Positions 32,735 through 44,308 of a stretch of 64,000 nucleotides of DNA are shown here, in pieces. Position numbers and translations under genes: made by a program. The stretch spans positions 104,782,501 to 104,846,500 of the forward strand of contig CM065814.1 of NCBI GenBank assembly GCA_033398695.1, written 5' to 3'. Source of the DNA: Orobanche coerulescens (Eukaryota; Streptophyta; Magnoliopsida; Lamiales; Orobanchaceae). How positions within the stretch are numbered: position 1 is the first letter of the stretch; each line of letters begins with the position of its first letter. Below the pieces are notes generated by a model. The model was not told the origin of the DNA. It saw only the letters and a program-made list of their open reading frames with translations, and did no database searches.

Positions 32735-35398
32735 TGTAATACCCGTAATTTCGATTTTCGGTAATTTCTTTTTTTCGGTGGAAGTCCGTTTTGACGACTC
32801 GCTCATGACCGTTTCGTCATTCCGAGAATGATTAATTCTGCACTTTTTGTCATCCGAGTTTGTTTCGGTGTCGTTTTGTTGAGTTCCGTGCTTTTTTGCG
32901 ACTTTTCCGCACTTGAGTTCGATTCTTGCGAATCTCGTTGGAAATTGCTGTCTCGAGTTTCCCATAAGTCCGTTTAACTTTGTTAGACGTGTTGTGAACT
33001 TCGATTTGGTTATGCGATCACGTATCGTGATTTTCGGACGTTTTGGGCCATTTTCGTAATTTCCCAAAGTTTGGGGTAATTACCTTCCATTGTCGAATTT
33101 CGAGCCTTCGGGTGGTCGGAATCGTGTATTCTCTTAATGCTCGAATTCATCTTTGCGAGTACTTCGTAACCGTATCTTCAATTCGTATTCAAGTTCGGGT
33201 TTCGGGGTCGTTCGGGACGTCGGAGTTGGCCCCGGCCGAGTCATGGCCGGCGATGGGGCCCAGCCGATCGCCGAGTTACGGCCGGTAGTGCTCGGCAGTT
33301 ACATACGTAAGGCCGGTTACGTACGTAAGGCCCTGGGCGGTAACGTACGTAACGTTTCCGGCATTTCTAGGCAGCGAGTTCGGCCATGGCCGGTTACGTA
33401 CGTAAGCCATGGCCGATTACGTATGCAAGGCGGCCGGCAGGCTGCCTATATAAGGCCAGCAGACGTTTTCTTCAGCCATTTTCTCACTCGTTTTCTTCCC
33501 TTCCGCGGCTGGAGCTTGGTCAATCATGGAGGCATGTTGTTATACAATGAATCCATGAAGTTTTGAGGTTCATATCATCAATCATCTGTCCTATAACATC
33601 CTTTGATCGAGCGAATCAGGTCAGATTTTCTAGAAATCTAATTTTGGGGATTTTGGGTATTTTGTTCGATTTCGTCCGTTAAATTCCGATTTAACTTAGG
33701 ATTGTGATGGATTGATGATTATTTAGACGTATTATATCATTTCCCTTGTTATTCCATGGTTGGATCATATCGATTCGTTGTTTTGGTCGAGTTCTTGATT
33801 GACGCCTTGAAGGTGTCCGGTAAAATGTCATAGAGGGGTTTTCAGGCGTTCTACGATTATTCTTCCGCATATGATCGATGATTTATTGATTATATTTTGT
33901 TAGGGTCGAGTTTCTTGCGAAGAAACCGAGTCGGAACCCTTCCGTTCGTTGTCTTCTTCGGGGTCCGAGCTTCCCGGTCGAATCGTGTTCTTCGGAGTAT
34001 TCGGTAGCGGTTATCAAGGCAAGTATTTTACTATACGAATTGTGTCTTGTGAATAGGGACATCGTATTATGGTTGTGATGCATTGGTTTACTTTCGTGTA
34101 TATGCTTCGTATGAATTGATTATTACGAACAATTGATGGTAACGATGATACCTTCACTTAGTTAACATTTTGGAATCATGTTGGATGTGCAAATCATCTA
34201 AGTTTGTGCCGGGCGTGGTCGGTCATTGTTGAGTTGTTGTGATGATTATGATGTGTGTGTTGTCTTGGTTTACATACTTGATTGTACATTTCGGTGTAAT
34301 GTGGAATGACTTGACATTTGATGATTATGAGTTATGTCGTGTCGATATGTGTGTGTGTGTGTGTTCCAGGTAGGGTCTGACGAGGCCTCTGTAGTTCGGT
34401 ATATGATGTGTACGAACAAGGTGTGTGATCCAGGTAGGGTCTGACGAGGCCTCTAGAGTTCGGTACATGATGTGTACGTACAAGGTGTGTGATCCAGGTA
34501 GGGTCTGACGAGGCCTCTGGAGTTCGGTACATGATGTGTACGAACGATGTTTGTGGCCGGGTAGGGTCCGTCGAGGCCTCCGGAGTTCGGTACATGATGT
34601 GTACGAACAGTGTGTGCGGTCCGGGTAAGGTCCGTCGAGGCCTCCGGAGTTCGGTACATGATGTGTACGAACAATGATCATGTTATGGTGCTTGTTTGGG
34701 TAACCTTTTAAATATGGATCTCAGACTCATAATGATATCTTATCTAGTGTGTTTTGAATCGAGAATCAGGCCAAGGCCCTAATGTTTTCGTAAAGGTTTT
34801 GTAAATTGGGACTCGAGGTCCAAAAGAATTTCTGCTTTAAAAATCCCCGAGATGATGTATTCCTTTTCAAATATCTCTTGCTTGAGTTCGAAATTCTAAA
34901 ACTTCTCGGGAACATTTTGATAATAGATTTCCGTATTAAAATTGTAGTTGCTATTTACTTATTGCATTTCGTATCGTATTATACTTGCCCTAGTAAAACA
35001 GTGGAGTTTTACGAACCCCCGAGTAATTGGGGGTGGATGTCTGTTTTGCGTCCAGGTACATGCAGGTTCAGGGGAGCAGTCACAGGATTGGCACATGTGG
35101 ATGACGAGCTGTGATACTAATCAAGAGTCGAGAGTTGGTAGAGTTTGGTTTTATTGTTAGAGTTGATTCAGTCTTCCACTATATTGTGTTTCGACCCCTG
35201 TGTGGGTAATGTTGTTAGTCAGTTCTATTGATAGAGTTGTGTGACCTCATCGGTCTGTGTGTTTATGTGTATGTGACCTTAACGGTCTGTATTATTATAT
35301 TGTTTGACCCTGTCCGGGCAAGCATTTGGTTGTTTATGGATGTTTAGCCTGGTAGATCCTTGTGGAAAGGGTCTACGGCCGGTTTTGGGGGTGTTACA
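32735..35398 (+). repeat. 3' LTR of LARD1
   Basis: 2,664 bases, closely similar to the 5' LTR without the CACTA insertion. Near its end, about 16 bases (GTGTAATATTCCCATA) present in the 5' LTR are missing. The GCCGA duplication follows at 35399. Confidence 0.94.
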
Positions 35399-35403
35399 GC
35401 CGA

Positions 35404-36748
35404 TAACACAGAAAATCACGGAGTAGACAATCCTATGCAGCAAGCTCAACCGGCATTGGCACTCCGTGATTATGCAATGCCACAAATCAATTCAACCTTT
35501 TCGGGGATTCGGCATCCAACCATCCAAGCGAACAACTTCGAGATTAAGCCAGCTATTATTCAGATGGTGCAAGCAAGCCAATTTTGTGGACTGGCGAACG
35601 ATGACCCCAACGCACACATCGCTTCATTTCTCGAGATTTGTGACACCTTTAAGAATAACGGTGTTACCGTTGATGCTATTCGTCTGCGGCTTTTCCCTTT
35701 CTCTCTAAGGGACAAAGCCAAGTTTTGGTTGAATTCACTACCGCCGGGCTCTATCACGACTTGGGCGGAATTAGCATAAGCCTTTCTGGCTAAGTTATTT
35801 CCACCGTCGAAGACAGCAAGACTTAGGAACGAGATAACTACCTTCGGGAAATTTGAGATGGAATCGCTTCATGAAGCTTGGGAGCGATACAAGGATTTAC
35901 TACGGATATGCCCACACCATGGCTTACCGGATTGGCTACAAATTCAGACCTTTTATAACGGACTAAGTGCATCCACACGCACCCTTGTTGATGCAGCCGC
36001 TGGAGGAGCTTTAATGGGAAAAACGATGGTAGAAGCTCATTCTTTATTGGAAGCAATGGCTGCAAATGCTTATCAGTGGCCTTCCGAACGTGTGAACCCA
36101 AAGCGAGTTATGCGAGTTTCCGACAATGATCCGATCTCTACACTATCAGCCCAAGTTGCAGCGCTGACTCAACAATTGCAAGCTTTTTCACGCGCTCCTT
36201 CCACCGTTACCACGGAATCATGTAATTGGTGCAATGGGTCTCACCCTAGTGCGGAATGTCAAGTTGGAAATCCTTTCGAGCAATCTTTGATGGAACAAGC
36301 TCAGTTTGTGGGGAACGGAAATAGGCAGAACAAACCATATTCCAACACATATAATCCGGGGTGGCGAAATCACCCTAACTTTTCATGGAAAAACGGACAA
36401 AACTTAAACCAGCCTCAGTTTGCTCAACACCAACAGCAACCTCCTCCCGCTCCAAAGATCTCTCTAGAGGAGGCAATGGCGAAATTAGCAGCAAATACGA
36501 GTCAGTTCATGACCCGTACGGAAACAACCTTGCAAAATCACTCCGCTTCTATTCGCAATTTGGAAGTCCAATTGGGTCAAATAGCAAGTGTGTTAACAGC
36601 CCGACCTGAGGGTATTTTACCAAGCAAAACTGAGACGAACCCCAGAGAGAGTATTAATGCCATTAGCTTGAGAAGCGGGAGGGAAGTGTGTGAGCAGCCC
36701 GAGAGGAACAAAAAGAGAGTGAAGATGAGGAGAAGAAAAATTCGGTGA
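35404..36748 (+). pseudogene. Athila B gag, main part
   Basis: Continues the frame broken at 23101. Capsid domain blocks include FEIKPAIIQMVQASQFCG, FPFSLRDKAKFWLNSLPPGS and LRICPHHGLPDWLQIQTFYN. A stop at 35777-35779 (CAA to TAA, between TWAELA and AFLAKLF) is the only break for over 400 codons. A CCHC-like zinc knuckle (CNWCNGSHPSAEC) lies near 36222, followed by an asparagine/glutamine/proline-rich tail. A one-base slip near 36690-36720 moves the reading to the protease frame. Gag forms the particle shell and packages RNA. Confidence 0.9.
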
Positions 36749-37615
36749 CTGAAGAATCACAAATTTCTAGAAGCTCGAAACTGTTTCCTGACAATCCTAA
36801 GGCCTATGTGCCACCCGTCCTGTTTCCGCAGCGATTGCAAAAGCAAAAATTGGACAAGCAATTTGCCAAGTTTCTTGACGTTTTCAAGAAACTACATATC
36901 AATATTCCATTTGCTGACGCCTTGGAACAAATGCCGAGCTATGTGAAGTTCATGAAGAAGATCTTATCGAACAAAAGGAGGCTCAAAGAGTATGAGACAG
37001 TGGCATTGACGGAAGAGTGCAGCGCCATCTTGCAGAAAAAGCTCCCACCAAAATTAAAAGATCCAGGAAGCTTCAATATACCGTGCACTATAGGAAACCT
37101 ATCTTTTGATAGAGCGTTATCTGATCTCGGTGCCAGTATTAATCTTATGCCCCTTTTCATTTTTAAGAAGCTAGGTATTGGGGAATCCAAGCCGATGACA
37201 ATCTCGTTGCAATTAGCTGACAGATCTATCAAGTACCCGAGGGGGGGTAATAGAAGATGTTTTAGTCAAGGTAGATAAATTCATCTTTCCGGCCGATTTT
37301 ATTTTGCTTGATATGGAGGAGGACCAAGACATCCCAATTATTTTGGGAAGACCATTTTTAGCCACCGGCCGAACTCTCATTGATGTGGAGAAAGGGAAAC
37401 TCACTTTACAGGTTCAAGATGAGCAAGTCACTTTCCAAGTGTTTCAATCCTTTCCGTGTCCAAGTAGTGTCGAGAAGTGTTCACAAATTGAAAGCGTAGA
37501 TATCTTTGCGAAAGACGCACATCGGGAGAGTTGTCGGTCGAAGTGTTCAGAATCTGTTTCCGCTGCTCCAATGTCTAAAAAAACGAAGAATGAATCGTGT
37601 ATCTTAAGCATTTGA
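36745..37615 (+). pseudogene. Athila B aspartic protease region
   Basis: FPQRLQKQKLDKQFAKFLDV and LKDPGSFNIPCTIG lead to the active-site block ALSDLGASINLMP, with DLGA in place of the common DTGA as is usual in Athila elements. A run of seven Gs at 37242-37248 carries an extra base and shifts the frame. The second frame reads DIPIILGRPFLATGRTLIDV, the conserved protease C-terminal block. After that an unrecognised tail runs to the stop at 37613-37615. The RT that should follow is absent. Confidence 0.88.
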
Positions 37616-37990
37616 ATATGTTGTCTTCAACATCCGTTCATCCACCATCGAAAAATTCTCATGCTGTCATAAGTTCGCCCGTGGAATTGAAAACTAAGCC
37701 GGAAGTCAAACGAGTGCCAAGTCAGTTGCAAAATGGGTGTTTTGGGAGGCTACTATTGTTAAAGCCGTTTCGCAAAGAACGTTGGATGTCCACACCAAAA
37801 GTCGAACGGTTGAAAACTAATGGTCAAAAATTTAAATTACGTAATAACGGTTCGATGGACTGTGCGGAGCCCAAATGGTCTTTGCGAAATGCAAACTGAT
37901 TTTCAATAAGTCCGGCTGAAGACTATAAACTAAGCGCTACTCGGGAGGCAACCCGAGTATTAGTTGTAGATTTTTATTTTTCAGTGTTTT
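37616..37990 (+). pseudogene. Athila B pol tail after internal deletion
   Basis: An open stretch ends in LKTNGQKFKLRNNG and a stop at 37897-37899. The wording resembles the last residues of Athila pol (end of integrase). Then comes GCGCTACTCGGGAGGCAACCCGAG (37935-37958), a hairpin block commonly found after pol in Athila/Tat elements. So RT, RNase H and most of integrase were removed, leaving protease joined to the pol end. The exact junction cannot be placed. Confidence 0.5.
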
Positions 37991-38103
37991 TCATTCATTT
38001 TAGGAGTCTATTTTTTTTTTGTCATATTTGCTTTGATATGCTATCTCTCTTGTTCTGGGTGTTTTCCTTTGAAATTTCTGTGTAGGATCCCTCCAGGGGG
38101 TTT

Positions 38104-38280
38104 GGGCCGCGGCACAATGATAGCGAGCCGCGGCACATACAAGTCAAGAAATCGGGCCAACTTTCCTGTACTCTGTGCCGCGGCACGAACTTACTGAGCC
38201 GCGGCACACGCCGAAGACACCAATTACCCAGAACCCACTGCACTACGGGCCGCGGCTCACTTAATCTGTGCCGCGGCCCC
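38104..38280 (+). promoter_or_regulatory. internal copy of the Athila LTR promoter word array
   Basis: Seven CCGCGG copies with GCCGCGGCAC context in 177 bases. The first 21 bases are identical to 21715-21735 in the 5' LTR. A TTATAA box (38311-38316) follows. It stands in front of the late ORF, so it may drive a separate transcript. Confidence 0.6.
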
Positions 38281-38606
38281 TGCTGTGAATTTCAACAGCC
38301 AAGAACTCCCTTATAACCTCGATCGTCCGGCACAAACCGGTAAGTTTCATTCTCTTCTTCGCGCGGCGCTCGGATAACCTACATTCAAGTCTTCTTCTTC
38401 TTACCGTCTTCAACCCAAAACAAGGTAATTCTAAATTCTTAATCTTAATTGCTACATGGTTTGAAAAGTGAGGTAATTTTTTCATTCAATGTTTAATATG
38501 TTTAGTTCTATCAAGGTTGAGTTGGAATATGGTGATTATCGATTGATTATTGATGGTATTTGTTGATTATCTATTGATTGTTGATGTTATTTGTTGTTTT
38601 GTCATG

Positions 38607-38611
38607 ACTAT
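38607..38611. repeat. target-site duplication ACTAT (left copy) of LARD2
   Basis: ACTAT at 38607-38611 and at 47186-47190 flank LARD2 exactly. Confidence 0.95.
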
Positions 38612-41460
38612 TGTAACAACCCCAAAACCATATGGGAATATTACACGCCGTAGACCCTTTCCACAAGGATCTACCAGGCTAAACATTCATAAACAACCAA
38701 ATGCTTGCCCGACCAGAGTCAAACAATAAAATAATACAGATCGTTATGGTCACTTACACGTGAATACACAGACCGATGAGGTCACACAACCCCAATCAAC
38801 AAAACTGACTTAAACGACATTACCCACACAGGGGTCGAAATACAATCTGACGGAAAGGAAATCAACTCTGACAACACAACAAAAATCAAACAACTCTCGA
38901 CTCATGATTAGCATCGCGGCTCGTCATCCTCTTGTGCCAATCCTGTGACTGCTCCCCTAAATCTGCATGTACCTGGACGCAAAACAGACATCCACCCCCC
39001 GATTACTCGGGGGTTAGTAAAACTCCACTGTTTTACTAGTGCAAGTATCAAATCATACGAAATGTAACAAGCAATTAATAATCGTGAATCAAATATAATA
39101 ATCAAGTATCAAATATTCCCGGGAGGTTTTCACAAGGGAAGATAAGCTATGAAGCACTCGAAAATAAGATTATCATCTCGGGAATTTTTAGAATTTCAAA
39201 ACCTTTCGAAAATCTTAGGGTCTTAACCCAAATCTCAAATTGTATTTCAACAATTTACAGTACGAAAACATTTCCATAAATCTCGTGGGGCTCGGCCCAA
39301 CATTCTTTCTTAAAACTTTTCCTTTAAAAACTTTGATTTGAAAGCATCATGCTCATGACACCGTGATCCACTGTCACGTGTCTCCGTAGGTTCAACAACC
39401 CGCACGGACTAAATCACGCACAATTAAACAAACATAATCAATTCCGACACCGTGATCCACATCACGTGTCTCGTAGGTTCAACAACCCACGGACTATTAA
39501 CCGGACATAACCAATTCCGACACCGTGATCCACATCACGTGTCTCCGTAGGTTCAACAACCCGCACGGACTATATCAATCACAACAATCACACACACAGT
39601 CGACACCGTAGTCCACCGCCACGTGTCACCGTAAGCCCGTCGAGCTCACCGGTTGGGCGCGTGTCCGAAACTCATGGTCCACTGCCATGCGTTATCGTAG
39701 GCCTCGTCAGACCAGCACGATTGGACCTCAGTACCTCACTAAGTTCTGACCCCGTAGTCCACTGCCACGAATCCTCGTAGGTCCCGTCGAACCAACACGA
39801 TTGAACTTAGCGGTCACACACATATTCACATTCACATTACATACAACAATGAGCACAATTAATCAATCACCTTGATCACCACAAAATCGTACATTGCACG
39901 CACATAACACAACCTCAACACTCGCAACAACTATCATCAATCAACGACACTTAACCAACATAATACACATTCGGTACACAATACATTGCACAACCACGTG
40001 TACAACCATCTCATATGTACATCGCAATCCTGCACAAATGGCACAACGTCTAACACGTATACCAATATAACACTATTATCACATAGCCTTCAAATTTCGG
40101 AAAACACAACCAACTCAAACGGAACATATTTACGAAGGCAAGCAAAATCATCATAATTCTCATACGTGATTACTAGTCGCAAGATACAAGTAGTATAGTA
40201 AGATACTTGCCTCGGTATCGGCACGCAAGTATTCCAACGAACGCGGTTCAACCGGAAAGCTTCAAAACGCCCGATGCCATCGAAAAGAAAGGCGACAACG
40301 AACGGAAGGGTTCAACTCGGTTTCTTCACATGAAACTCAACCCTAACAATATATAATCAATAAATCATCGATCATTCGAGGAAGAATAATCGTAGAACGC
40401 CCGAAAACCCCTCTATGACATTTTACCGGACACCTTCAAGGCGTCGATCAAGAACTCGACCAAAACAACGAATCGATACGATCCAACCATGGAATAACAA
40501 GGAAAATGATATAATACATCTAAATAATCATCAATCCATCATAATCCTAAGTTAAATCGGATTAAACGGACGAAATCGAACAAAATACCCAAAATCCCCA
40601 AAATTAGATTTCTAGAAAATCTGACCTGATTCGATCGATCAAAGGATGTTATAGGACGGATGATTGATGATATGAACATCAAAACTTCATGGATTTATTG
40701 TATAACAACATGCCTCCATGATTGACCAAGCTTCAGCCGCGGAAGGGAAGAAAACGAGTGAGAAAATGGGTGAAAAACCCGACTGCAGGGCCTTAAATAG
40801 GCTGCCTGCCGGCCGAGTTACGTACGTAACCGGCCAAGGCTTACGTACGTAACCGAGTCATCGCCCCAGCTGCGGTTCGTTAAATGCGTAATCGGACGAG
40901 GGCCTTACGTCGTGGCGGCCTTTCGTGCGTCTTGAGCACTACCGGCGTAACTCGGCCGATCTTGGGCACAGGCGGCCCGAACAACCCCAAAACCCGAACC
41001 TGAATACGAATCGAAGATACGGTTACGAAGTACTCGCAAAGACGAACTCGAGCACTAAGAGAACACATGATTCCGGCTACCCGAAGGCTCGAAATTCGAC
41101 AACGGAAAGTAATTACCCCAAACTTTGGGAAATTACTGAAATGGCCCAAAACGTCCGAAATACACGATACACGATCGAAACACCAAGCCAAAGCTCGCAA
41201 CATAAATAATAACATTAAATGAACTTACGAGAAACTCGAAACAACAGTTTCGGACGATATTCGCAAGAATCGAACTCAAGTGCGGAAAAGTCGCTAAAAA
41301 GCACGGAACTCAACAAAACGGCACCGAAACGAACTCGGATGTCAAAAAGTATAGAATTAATCATTCTCAGAATGACGAAACGGTCATGAGCGAGTCGTCA
41401 AAACGGACTTACGCCGAAAAAAAAAAGAAATTACCGGAACTCGAAATTACGGGTATTACA
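38612..41460 (-). repeat. 3' LTR of LARD2
   Basis: 2,849 bases. It contains a minisatellite (39356-39810), an ACGTACGT array (40811-40860) and a TATTTAAGG-type TATA on the minus strand (40791-40799). The CCCCCGATTACTCGGGGG hairpin is near 38995. The polypurine tract lies just to the right (41466-41473, minus strand). Confidence 0.92.
39356..39810 (-). repeat. CACGTG-containing minisatellite in LARD2 3' LTR
   Basis: Repeats of an about 60-90-base unit with GACACCGTGATCCAC, CACGTGTCTCCGTAGG and CAACCCGCACGGACTA. The partner array in the other LTR is 45056-45510. Later units drift to CCGTAGTCCACTGCCACG. Confidence 0.85.
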
Positions 41461-44308
41461 TTCTACCCTCCTTAAAAGAAGTTTCGTCCCGAAACTTAAA
41501 ACAAGTAGGGAGAAGCAATATCCACTGTCAGAAGGACTCGACGAGGTACACAAAAACCGAAAACTCGCGCCCGACGGTGGAACGCTGCAAGAAACGCAAA
41601 GGGACATACGACGTGAAAACACGCTCCACGACGACCAACACGACGCCACCGGTAGAGACATAATAAAATCAACAAGTGACAAGCGTCATCAAACAGATAG
41701 TAGAATCAAGTCGATTATCCGAACATCATAAAACACAAAGCACCCACTACAAGGAAACACGCACAATCAAGAAAACAGAAATAAAAACACAAACGATCCA
41801 CAGGGACAACCACAAACAATTCGGACTACGCCGAAGTCCTCAAAAACTACACTAGGCATTTCTGTGTCCTTTCGGAGCAGAGGCTCAACCTCAATCCCCG
41901 AATCTCTCTACCGTCTCGCAATGCACGGCTCGGTGACCCACTTGGCGACACTCGGAACAGTTGACTAACGGTGAACGACAATTCTTCGCAGTACGAGATC
42001 AGGCAACAACAGTCAGACAACCCCGATCGAACAACAACGATCAAATAACAATGATCGGACAATAATGATCAAATAACAATGATCGAACAACAACGATCGA
42101 ATGACAACAGTCGAACAATGACTCCGAAGTCCCCACTTCAACTCTAAACATTAAAAGAACTGGTAGAAAGTGAAAGATGTTACTTCCAAACAAGGTTCAC
42201 AAGAATCGAACCGAACTCGGAAAAGTCATGATGATAACCAGATCGATCTGAAACAAGGTCACAACCAGTTCGAACGATGACAACCGAGACATCAAACAAG
42301 TTCAAAAAGTATCGACGAACACGTGCAAGTCGATAGAATTTAGAAGGAGAAACTACAGAAGTCAAATATAGTACGGGTATTACATCCGACCTCTTATAAA
42401 AGAAATGTCGTCCCCGCAACTCACAACAATGGAAACAAGGTAACAACACAAAAATCATCCGACAGGAAAATCTCCCATGGGTCTCTCAAAGCCGATCCTG
42501 ATATCTGTGCTGAAGCGCGAACTCTGAAAGTCTCAGTAGCCAATTCGCAAAACTGAATTCGGTGTCCCTAGAAACGCGTTACTGACGAGAAGGACAATTT
42601 ACACGTGCATGCCCCGACACATCACGGTTGTAACACCTCGGCTCGGCATACCGAAAATACAAATGCTAGATACAATGGGGCATAACGTCGCAAAACAATA
42701 TAGCGGAGATGCCAACTCAGCACAACAAAGAATCATAACACATATCATATACAATGATTACCATCGTAAAGTAATACACACACAAACACTACAACAACGA
42801 CGGTATCGTTCGACGACCTCAACGGCCCGAACGATAACCAGCACATAATTACAAACATTATGAAACAATCACACATGTACACAAACGTACAAACCCAAGC
42901 TTCAACATCTCACACTCGTGCGACAACACGCAAATCACCACGAGGCGATACACAGTAAACACCAGTTCACACCTCTCACAGAGGGCTAGTACAACAAATG
43001 CGTGGCAACGCCTCAACGTTCATGCCACCAATTCGATCATACTCGGGAGTAAACATCATAACGATAACGCGAACATCATATATACATACCCAGCCCTCAA
43101 ACGGGAATGGATAGGTTTTAAAAACGAAAACCTTCTTTTGAAAATAATTTTGGATACACCGATTGATCTTGAGTATCACCCTTCAAAAAAAATACAATCG
43201 TGAAACATCGTTATCGAGACTTTGGAAAACTATTTTGCATTCGATAAAAATGAGGACACTTTCTTTTCGTGAAAAACTTTCGGAAATATTCGACCCTCAG
43301 GTCTAAGTAAAAGTGTTTATAAAACATTGAAAAATATCTCAAAATATTTTGGTCCTCGAGGTAGAAGAATTTTGAAACATATCGTGGCACCTTGGAAGTA
43401 CCACGAGAAAACAATTCATTTTAAACGTACGTCTCGAAATTTATTTCTAGGATACTCAAGGTTTTCAAAGATAATTCAATGGGCTAGAATGACCAAAAAT
43501 CTCAGGTAATTACACGGAACATTATAGCGCTGTGGGTCCCGCGCCGGAACCCACCAGGATAAAAACTATTTACAAAAACGCCAAAAGGGCCGATGACGGT
43601 AATATTTCAAAAACTCACAAAAGCCATTTACAAAATACTAAATACCGTCATAAGAATTTCGCCAAAACGATCAAGGCCATAATGCCAAAAACTCGGTTAA
43701 GGGAATCGATTTTCAAAATAAAACTCAGTCGGTAAAATACCGAAAGCCATTACAAAAGAACTCACGCAGCGGATAAAAAAAAATACAGTCCAACATGCAC
43801 AATCCAATTGAATACGTCTCACAGCATCTAGTTTAAACATATAACAAAACCATTCCTCGGAGTTTCTCACGAACTCAATCGTCGATACCTTTTCGAAATC
43901 CATCAAGGTTTACAACTTCCACACCATACCACACCACCTGGTGGTTCAAAGATAAAACAATAATGTGCTCAGTTCTATACACATACTATATGCCACAAGT
44001 ACTAAACACAACTATATTACACAATACTGTGTAAATAAAATCATGCACCACAATTAACTCACTAAGATAAAATCGAGATACACAGGTACTTCGCATAAAA
44101 GAGGAGACTTACATCCACAGGTCGTACGGAGGTGACAGTCGCCCACGATACTAATCTCGTCCGACAACATAACCGACACGTTGTGACTACGCACAACTCA
44201 ATTTGTCACTGACGACTCGAACGACAAGACAACACATTACTGGACAAATCACGACTTGACTCGACCCGACAGCCTAGGTTTCCGCAACCTAAGCTCCGAT
44301 ACCATAAA
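41461..44308 (-). other. LARD2 internal region, non-coding
   Basis: No retroelement coding motif in any frame. At 41985-42120 there is a short CAACGATCGAACAACAATGATCGG-like tandem drift. The LTR-like start embedded at 42384 (minus strand) parallels 31695 in LARD1. Nothing else recognised. Confidence 0.75.
44293..44304 (-). other. primer-binding site of LARD2
   Basis: On the minus strand TGGTATCGGAGC, five bases inside the LTR at 44309. It is identical to the LARD1 primer site. Confidence 0.8.

Larger units (their letters stand above)
23102..35398 (+). mobile_element. LARD1: large non-coding LTR retrotransposon derivative
   Basis: Two LTRs starting TGTAATACCCGTAATTT and ending GGGGGTGTTACA frame a 3.2-kb internal region (29539-32734) without gag or pol. 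It has its own primer site and polypurine tract and a perfect 5-bp duplication. The 5' LTR is lengthened by a nested CACTA element. Because it codes for nothing, its movement needs enzymes from elsewhere; its termini match the Tekay-like gypsies C and D. Confidence 0.92.

Noticed and set aside
37935..37958. A rho-independent-type terminator hairpin
   Set aside because: This is a eukaryotic retroelement and the GGGAGGCAACCC block is a known feature of the region after pol in Athila/Tat elements.
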